64,000 bases of DNA, taken from positions 124,001-188,000 of the forward strand of contig NZ_JAPYKH010000001.1 of the NCBI RefSeq assembly GCF_029623345.1, read 5' to 3'. This document shows positions 59,239-64,000 of this stretch, piece after piece; positions within the stretch are counted from its first letter, which is position 1; every line of letters begins with the position of its first letter. The stretch is from Sphingomonas phyllosphaerae. GTDB lineage: Bacteria; Pseudomonadota; Alphaproteobacteria; Sphingomonadales; Sphingomonadaceae. The notes beneath the pieces were generated by a model, which was given only the letters and a program-made list of their open reading frames with translations, searched no databases and was not told the origin of the DNA. Made by a program: the position numbers and the translations under genes.

Positions 59239-59267
59239 TTGCCACGTCCGGGACCCGCTGCTAAGCG
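59239..59267 (+). promoter_or_regulatory. Probable promoter of tRNA-Thr
   Basis: TTGCCA (59239-59244) and TAAGCG (59262-59267) are separated by 17 bases, and the -10 lies 36 bases before the mature tRNA. This is a reasonable sigma-70-type pair; the -10 is imperfect. Confidence 0.35.
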
Positions 59268-59303
59268 CGCGCTCCACGATGCGGCGCTCTCGGGCGCGAT
59301 CGG

Positions 59304-59379
59304 GCCGCTTTAGCTCAGTTGGTAGAGCACATCATTCGTAATGATGGGGTCACAGGTTCGAGTCCTGTAAGCGGCACCA
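59304..59379 (+). tRNA. tRNA-Thr(CGT)
   Basis: 76 bases with all four arms. The acceptor stem GCCGCTT pairs with AAGCGGC, the D-arm contains AGCTCAGTTGGTAGAGC, the anticodon arm is CATCA-TTCGTAA-TGATG with anticodon CGT, and the T-arm is ACAGG-TTCGAGT-CCTGT. Discriminator A and an encoded CCA follow. The 3' end abuts an integrase remnant, which marks the gene as a phage attachment site. Confidence 0.96.
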
Positions 59380-59404
59380 GCTTTTCTCGTTCTCATTGAG
59401 ACAT

Positions 59405-59801
59405 TTAGGCCTCCTCGTCGTCGGTCGCGGCAGCGATTGCTCCGGTGCAGTTCCGGTGCAGCGCTCCAGGCGCGACGTGCTCCAGCTCGGCGATGATGCT
59501 GGTCAAGGCACTCACCACCGTGGAACTCGCCGATCGCGTAGGTCTCGGTCTGGCCCGAGGCGCGGTGGCCGATGAAGCCTTCCAGGTACCAGCGCGCGGC
59601 GCCGCGGTTGCGCGCCAGCGTCGCCAGGCTGTGCCGCAGCAGGTACGGGCGCCACTCGCGGCCGCTCGGCAGGCCCAGCTCGGCCAGCATCGTCGCCCAG
59701 GCGCGATCGACGTCCTTCACCAGGCGACCGTAGTGATTGACCAGCCAGCCGCGGCCGATGCGCGCGGCCTCGGGCAGCGCCCGATCGTCGGCCCATTCCG
59801 C
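59405..59801 (-). pseudogene. Tyrosine recombinase (phage integrase), C-terminal fragment, frameshifted
   Basis: Only the catalytic C-terminal part survives. It reads EWRPYLLRHSLATLARNRG (box II, with Tyr in place of the first His of HxxR) and FIGHRASGQTETYAIGEF with the candidate nucleophilic Tyr. Near 59521 the natural frame continues only after a one-base shift: TVVSALTSIIAELEHVAPGALHRNCTGAIAAATDDEEA, with stop at 59405. The N-terminal domain and the first catalytic Arg are gone; the frame runs directly into tape-measure sequence. The fragment points toward the tRNA-Thr 3' end 25 bases away, as expected for the integrase that used it. Confidence 0.8.
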
Positions 59802-60155
59802 ATTGTTGGTCAGCTCGGCGAGCGCCACGATCGGGCTATTGCCGTCGCGGTACGCCTGCTTCAGCGCGGCGGGCAGGTCGACGCCCATCTCCTGAAAGTT
59901 CTTGATCGTCTGCGGCGTGTTGATCTTCTGGAGGATCTTGGCGAGGTTGATCGCGGCGGGCTCGGCCTGCCCGGCGCCCTTGTAAGTGATCTGCAACGCC
60001 GCGGAGAGATCGGCCACGGCCTTGATGCCGTTCTGCCCGAGCGCCAGGTAGGCCGCCGAGAGCTGTGGGAAATAGCGGGCCAGGTCCTTGATGCCGAAGG
60101 CGCCGTTCTTGCCCGCGCGCGCCATCGCGTTGATCGCGCGCTCGGTGTCTTCGAG
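59802..60155 (-). pseudogene. Phage tail tape-measure protein fragment
   Basis: About 118 residues of a TP901-type tape-measure protein, in the same frame as the flanking fragments: GIKDLARYFPQLSAAYLALGQNGIKAVADLSAALQI, then NLAKILQKINTPQTIKNFQEMGVDLPAALKQAYRDGNSPIVALAELTNNA. An intact protein would be several hundred residues longer on both sides. The junctions are in frame, implying internal deletions during prophage decay. Confidence 0.75.
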
Positions 60156-60157
60156 CT

Positions 60158-60509
60158 TGAGGACGAGGCCGCCGCCCTCGGCGTCGTAGACGAGTTCGGC
60201 GCCGTCGGACCAGGTGATCAGGTCGCGTCTGTCGCTGGCGGGGGCGGAGTGTGCGTCGCTGAACAGGTCGGGCAGGACGAGCCCGCTCCCGACGTCGCCT
60301 TCAGGGCAGAGCAGCAGGACCTGCTCGCCCGCGAGCGGGGGCGACCAGACGCGCGTCGCGGCCGCGCGCGGCGTGAGCCAGGGCAGGTCGCCGGTGACGA
60401 GGTCGCCGACGCGCACGCGACAGCTGGCGTGCGCGAGATCGACCGGCTCGACCGCGCCGAGCTGGAGCAGGTTGCCGAACAGGCGGCGCGGGTCGGAGAG
60501 CGCGGTCAC
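60158..60509 (-). pseudogene. Phage baseplate assembly protein V (gpV) fragment
   Basis: From a GTG at 60509 the frame reads VTALSDPRRLFGNLLQLGAVEPVDLAHASCRVRVGDLVTGDLPWLTPRAAATRVWSPPLAGEQVLLLCPEGDVGSGLVLPDLFSDAHSAP, a recognisable P2 gpV-like spike/hub protein of the contractile tail. It is cut after ~117 residues (DGAELVYDAEGGG) and runs into tape-measure sequence. In P2-like phages gpV and the tape-measure gene are several kilobases apart, so a large deletion joined them. Confidence 0.75.
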
Positions 60510-60609
60510 GGTGCGGGATCGTGCCAGCGTCAGCGGCGCGGTGCGCGGGGGCGTGCCTGTGGGAGAAGGATGCCACAGGAGTGTGCCCCAGCGCCAACGG
60601 CCCGCCACG

Positions 60610-61926
60610 TCAGAAAGCCCGCGTCACTCCGATCTCCCCCGCCACGCGGCGATAGCTGTACAGGCCCACGCTCGAGCTGTTCCGCTCGAGGGTCAGCCGT
60701 AGCAGCGGGGCGAAGTTGTGCACCGCGAGCTGGCGGAGGGTCGCGCCGGCCGAGCTGGTCACCAGCCACTCGCGGCGCCGGTCCGGGAACAGGAAGAGGC
60801 GCTCGTCACCCTCCAGGCGGCTCAGCCCGGTGTTCACGAAAACGGTGGTCTTGCCCAGCTCCTGCCACGCGGAGAGGCTGAGGCCGCCCGACACGGTGGC
60901 GTAACCAGGATCGCGCGCGGTCTGGCGATAGCCGGACAGCGTGGCGCCGAAACCCGCGCGCGGGCTTGTCGCCTGCTCGTAGCCGAGCGAGGCGTCGAAC
61001 AGGCCGCCGTCCTGGAGATCGTTGAGGCGGTAGTCGCTCGCCGCCGCGCCGCCGTGAACGAAGAGCTGCGCCCGCCGGCCGAGCGGGTGAAGCCAGTCGA
61101 GCGCCCCGCTGATGGTGCGCGCGTAAGGCGCGCCGCGGTACCAGCGCTGTGTCACGCCGCCGGACGGGCTCCAGCGATCGCCGCCGTGACGCCACTCCAG
61201 CCCGAGCAGGGCCGAGGCGGAGACGTCGTTGAAGCGGGAGTCGCGGTACAGGCTGCCCAGCATCGCGGCTCGCGGCAGGAGCGACAGGTTGGATGAGAGC
61301 GGCACGCGCGCGAAGCCCTGACCCGCGAGGCGGACGCCCAGACCCGACCGGGCGCGCGCGTCGCGCGACAGGGTCAGCGGGGCGATGACCGTGTCGAGCG
61401 TCCGCGCCTGGGTCGCACGATTGACGTTGGTGTCGGGCGCCAGCGCAACCTGGATCGACCCGCCGAAGGGTTGCGTGGAGCGCAGCGCGCGCGCGAACTG
61501 GTCGACCAGCACGGCCACGTCGTCGGGCAGGCCCGCGGCCCGCGCCTGGCGGACGGCGCGTCGCGCACCGCTCTCGTCGCCGAGCTGCGCCAGCACCCTT
61601 GCCAGCTCGAGGCGCACGCGCGCTGCCCCCGGCTTCTCGTCGAGCAAGGCACGGAACGTCGCCGCGGCCTCGGCGAGACGGCGCTCGTCGGCGAGCAGCA
61701 GGCCTTTGCGGAACCGCGCTTCGGCGCGGACGTCCGCGTTGGCGTCGCGCGCCAGCGCGTCGTACAGCACCAGCGCCTGATCGGCGTGCCCCGCGGCACG
61801 CGCGCGATCCGCCAGAGCGAACAAGTCGACCGCCGACAACTTATCGACGCGGCTCTGCGCCACATCCGCGGAGAACGCGAGCGGGGTGGCCGCGGCGATC
61901 GCCGCGATCACCAGCAGCGGCGACAT
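60610..61926 (-). CDS. Slam-type (DUF560) outer-membrane translocon
   Basis: 438 residues with signal peptide [20 protein letters not shown]. The N-terminal third is TPR-like helices (LFALADRARAAGHADQALVLYDALARDANADVRAEARFRKGLLLADERRLAEAAATF). The rest is an alternating beta-barrel of the DUF560/Slam family (GSIQVALAPDTNVNRAT near the boundary, ending GLYSYRRVAGEIGVTRAF with terminal Phe). Slam proteins move lipoproteins such as TbpB to the cell surface. Its ATG overlaps the stop of the upstream TbpB-like lipoprotein gene by one base, typical of a Slam-substrate pair. Confidence 0.85.
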   Translation of the reverse strand: MSPLLVIAAIAAATPLAFSADVAQSRVDKLSAVDLFALADRARAAGHADQALVLYDALARDANADVRAEARFRKGLLLADERRLAEAAATFRALLDEKPGAARVRLELARVLAQLGDESGARRAVRQARAAGLPDDVAVLVDQFARALRSTQPFGGSIQVALAPDTNVNRATQARTLDTVIAPLTLSRDARARSGLGVRLAGQGFARVPLSSNLSLLPRAAMLGSLYRDSRFNDVSASALLGLEWRHGGDRWSPSGGVTQRWYRGAPYARTISGALDWLHPLGRRAQLFVHGGAAASDYRLNDLQDGGLFDASLGYEQATSPRAGFGATLSGYRQTARDPGYATVSGGLSLSAWQELGKTTVFVNTGLSRLEGDERLFLFPDRRREWLVTSSAGATLRQLAVHNFAPLLRLTLERNSSSVGLYSYRRVAGEIGVTRAF

Positions 61927-63785
61927 CACTGTCGCTTGGCTGCGGCTACGCCCGTGATCGACGTTCCCGCGCCCGGCGTACCCTGCGGGACGTTCAACGA
62001 GAAGGGACCGGCGATCTCGTCGCCGTCGGGGCCGAAAAACCGCGTCTCCAACTGGCCCGCCGCCTGGCCACCCTTGTTCAGCGTGAAGGTGGAGCCGGCG
62101 GCGTAGCCGGCGAGCTTGCCCGTGAAGTCGAAGCTGCCGAAGTCGACCGTCGCGCCGCCGCTGCTCGGCGCGCCCGTCATCGCGAGCGCACCCGACAGGC
62201 TCTGCGCGGAGAAGTCGACGTCGAACGTCGACGTGCCCTTCACCGCCAAAATGGCGTTGTTCTGATTGCCCGAGCCGTAGACGACACCCTCGTAGTGCCC
62301 GGTGCCGGTCTTGCCCGACAACAGCCGGGCAGGCGTCTCCAGCCCATAAGCGAACCATTGATTTACCGGCGTCGGGCCGCCGTACTGCGACGTCAGCGTC
62401 GACCAATGGCCGAAGCTGGCGTAGGTGAGGGCGAGTTCGGTGTTGACCGCACCAGGCTTGTACAACTCCAGCGTGACGTCCTGCGTCTCGAACGAGCCCG
62501 CGAAGGACTTGCGGTAGGTCGTGAAATTCGGATCGGTGCTGGCGACCTTGTCGTTGATGGTGAACTGACCGCCGTTATACGCGGACGTCGGCGGTGAGTA
62601 GGTAAAGGTCTCGCTGTTCTGCCAGTTCATCTGACCGACGCTGTTGGACCCGAACTGGGTATAGAAGAGCTGCGACTGCGTCAGGTTGGTCAGCGTCAGA
62701 TTGTCGGCCTCGGCGTCGCTGCGCGGCCCCCAGAACGAGCCGGCGACCGCCGTGCCGTCTTTGCCACCGGTAAACGATGCGCCGACTTCCTCCGCGGCTG
62801 GACCGTAGAACCGGCCCGAGAGCGACCCGCCGATCGAACCGTTGGAGCTTCCCAGCAGCACGTTGCCGGTGAAGGTCCCGTTGCTGTTCAGGTGGCCGCC
62901 CGAGATCATCTCGATGCCACCTCCGACAGTGCCGTTGCCGCTGGTCACCTCATACTCGGTGACATAGGCCTGAGCGGAAAAGACCCCGGCGCCAAAGTCG
63001 GTGCTGAATTTGCCGGCACCTTGGAACTGCCGGGGTTGATACCCGGGGAAGGTCGACAAGCCGAAGACCTCGATGTCGAAGGCAGCCGTGCCGGTGCGGG
63101 GAACGGCGCCTGCCGGCGTGTTCTGGCCGTAAGTGAACGTGCCGAACAGCGTGTCCTGCTGCGTGTCCGACAGGCTGTTACGCTGCCAGAACCCCGCCCC
63201 GACATATTTGCTAGGCGGGCCTCCCGAGTAAGGCGACTTGATCAGGGTCAATCGGTCACGGGTGCTGCCCACCTTGAGATAAGCGGTGTCAAAGTCGTCG
63301 CTCGACTGGACGTCGCCAGGACCGAATGCTTGGGTGAAGTCGGGAGAGGACAGAGAATAGCTCTGCGTTGCCGCATCGTAGGCGACCGTCAAGGTCGTCC
63401 CCTGCGGCCCGGCGTTGATCGCCGTCGACGTTTTCAGATCAATGAGGACTGACTCGGATGCCGCATCGCTCACGAAGGTCTGGCTGACCTGGAGGTCTGT
63501 CACCGTCGTGTTCGTTGCGGGGGGTGTCGGCTCCGGCGTCGGCGTCGGCGTTGGCGTCGGTGCAGGCGTCGGTGTCGGTGCAGGCGTCGGTGTCGGTGTC
63601 GGTGCAGGCGTTGGTGTCGGCGCAGGCGAAGGTGTGGGCGTGGGTGCAGGCGTGGGCGTGGGCGTGTTGGATCCACCGCCGGCGGTCGGCGGAGATGATC
63701 CGGCACTCCCAACCCCGCCACCGGAACCGCCGCAGGCAGACAACATCACGCAGGCCGCCACAGGCAGCACGATAACCTTACGCAT
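61926..63785 (-). CDS. TbpB-like surface lipoprotein, probable Slam substrate
   Basis: 619 residues. The signal ends MLSA|C at Cys18, followed by a Gly/Ser stretch and a Pro-Thr repeat linker (residues ~40-90). Two beta-rich lobes follow, with the TbpB/HpuA-type barrel pattern repeated: [18 protein letters not shown]...[10 protein letters not shown] in the first, and [14 protein letters not shown]...[18 protein letters not shown] at the end. The sequence FYGPxAxEVGASF is the hallmark of Slam-dependent lipoprotein barrels. Ligand unknown: iron or heme carriers are typical, but none is indicated here. Upstream GGGGGA serves as ribosome site. Confidence 0.85.
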   Translation of the reverse strand: MRKVIVLPVAACVMLSACGGSGGGVGSAGSSPPTAGGGSNTPTPTPAPTPTPSPAPTPTPAPTPTPTPAPTPTPAPTPTPTPTPEPTPPATNTTVTDLQVSQTFVSDAASESVLIDLKTSTAINAGPQGTTLTVAYDAATQSYSLSSPDFTQAFGPGDVQSSDDFDTAYLKVGSTRDRLTLIKSPYSGGPPSKYVGAGFWQRNSLSDTQQDTLFGTFTYGQNTPAGAVPRTGTAAFDIEVFGLSTFPGYQPRQFQGAGKFSTDFGAGVFSAQAYVTEYEVTSGNGTVGGGIEMISGGHLNSNGTFTGNVLLGSSNGSIGGSLSGRFYGPAAEEVGASFTGGKDGTAVAGSFWGPRSDAEADNLTLTNLTQSQLFYTQFGSNSVGQMNWQNSETFTYSPPTSAYNGGQFTINDKVASTDPNFTTYRKSFAGSFETQDVTLELYKPGAVNTELALTYASFGHWSTLTSQYGGPTPVNQWFAYGLETPARLLSGKTGTGHYEGVVYGSGNQNNAILAVKGTSTFDVDFSAQSLSGALAMTGAPSSGGATVDFGSFDFTGKLAGYAAGSTFTLNKGGQAAGQLETRFFGPDGDEIAGPFSLNVPQGTPGAGTSITGVAAAKRQ

Positions 63786-63809
63786 TCACAAATCCCCCGA
63801 GTCACGCTG

Positions 63810-63837
63810 ACGATAGCCGGGCAGATGTGATCGTCAA
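63810..63837 (-). promoter_or_regulatory. Probable promoter of the surface lipoprotein-Slam operon
   Basis: On the minus strand TTGACG (63837-63832) and TATCGT (63815-63810) are spaced by 16 bases, ending 24 bases before the start codon. No clear Fur-box-like palindrome is seen beside it. Confidence 0.4.
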
Positions 63838-63912
63838 GTTGATGACACACCGTTTTGAATGCGGGATGAGCCGAGCAAGGACGATTTGAGCGCGGCTGCC
63901 TTATCAATCTCG

Positions 63913-64000
63913 TCAATTCTTGTCGTCTGTGACATTTGTGGCGCCGATCACCCCCAGTGCGATCTTGTGCGCGACGCCGCGCGCCACCTCGTCGACCCGC
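63913..64000 (-). CDS. C-terminal end of an unidentified gene, cut by window edge
   Basis: A minus-strand frame open from the window edge ends at the TGA 63915-63913 with RVDEVARGVAHKIALGVIGATNVTDDKN. The composition resembles a coding region, and another minus-strand gene upstream of the lipoprotein operon is plausible. The fragment is too short to identify. Confidence 0.35.
   Translation of the reverse strand, partial: RVDEVARGVAHKIALGVIGATNVTDDKN

Noticed and set aside
59310..59404. Extension of the fused phage frame through the tRNA-Thr gene on the minus strand
   Set aside because: The last residues are merely the tRNA read backwards; the natural integrase end is at 59405 in the shifted frame.
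63520..63665. Regular short repeats that could suggest a CRISPR array
   Set aside because: Units are 6-18 bases without unique spacers and encode a Pro-Thr linker in frame; no cas genes are present.

Overview
The window is dense, high-GC chromosomal DNA from an alphaproteobacterium, most likely a Sphingomonadales member (Sphingomonas-like). This rests on recognised gene content and style: a large-type NAD-glutamate dehydrogenase, an ScfR-controlled propionyl-CoA operon, PaoABC molybdoenzyme genes, CobS/CobT-like proteins, GTG starts, many ATGA/TGATG stop-start overlaps, and numerous short palindromic repeats between genes. The taxonomic call is inference.

Layout. 1-6.5 kb: a truncated aspartyl/asparaginyl hydroxylase, a frameshifted StbB-like plasmid-stability relic, glnD, a small acidic protein and nhaA. 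6.7-17.2 kb: a complete propionyl-CoA to succinyl-CoA operon (pccB, two small unknown genes, epimerase, enoyl-CoA hydratase, methylmalonyl-CoA mutase, an LprI-like protein, bioB, pccA). It is read divergently from an ScfR-type regulator across an array of TTCGCA(A/T) repeats. 17.5-22.3 kb: a tripartite MacAB/NodT-type efflux system. 22.4-30.1 kb, minus strand: a PaoABC-type molybdenum aldehyde oxidoreductase with two tandem large subunits plus XdhC and MocA maturation factors. 30.1-31.4 kb: a glycerophosphodiesterase and a small lipoprotein.

31.7-42.7 kb, minus strand: a TCA-cycle block (sdhB, zapE, mdh, GIY-YIG, sucD, sucA, sucB, lpd). Its junctions are filled with inward-facing palindrome pairs, and one such pair encloses the GIY-YIG nuclease gene. 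42.8-46.9 kb: VOC, DUF1428 and GST genes, with a divergent HxlR regulator. 47-50.7 kb: cobS and cobT-like genes with an MntA/HepT-type toxin-antitoxin pair in translational overlap between them, followed by a small RHH protein. 50.7-59.2 kb: GNAT, SulP transporter, NAD-glutamate dehydrogenase and a PAS protein. 59.3-60.5 kb: tRNA-Thr(CGT) abutting a collapsed prophage in which baseplate, tape-measure and integrase fragments share one reading frame. 60.6-63.8 kb: a Slam-type outer-membrane translocon and its likely surface lipoprotein substrate.

The best candidates for something new are the palindrome-flanked GIY-YIG cassette, the toxin-antitoxin pair embedded in the cobS/cobT operon, and the fused prophage remnant. 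No functional claim here was tested by database search; family names come from recognition of motifs and overall sequence.
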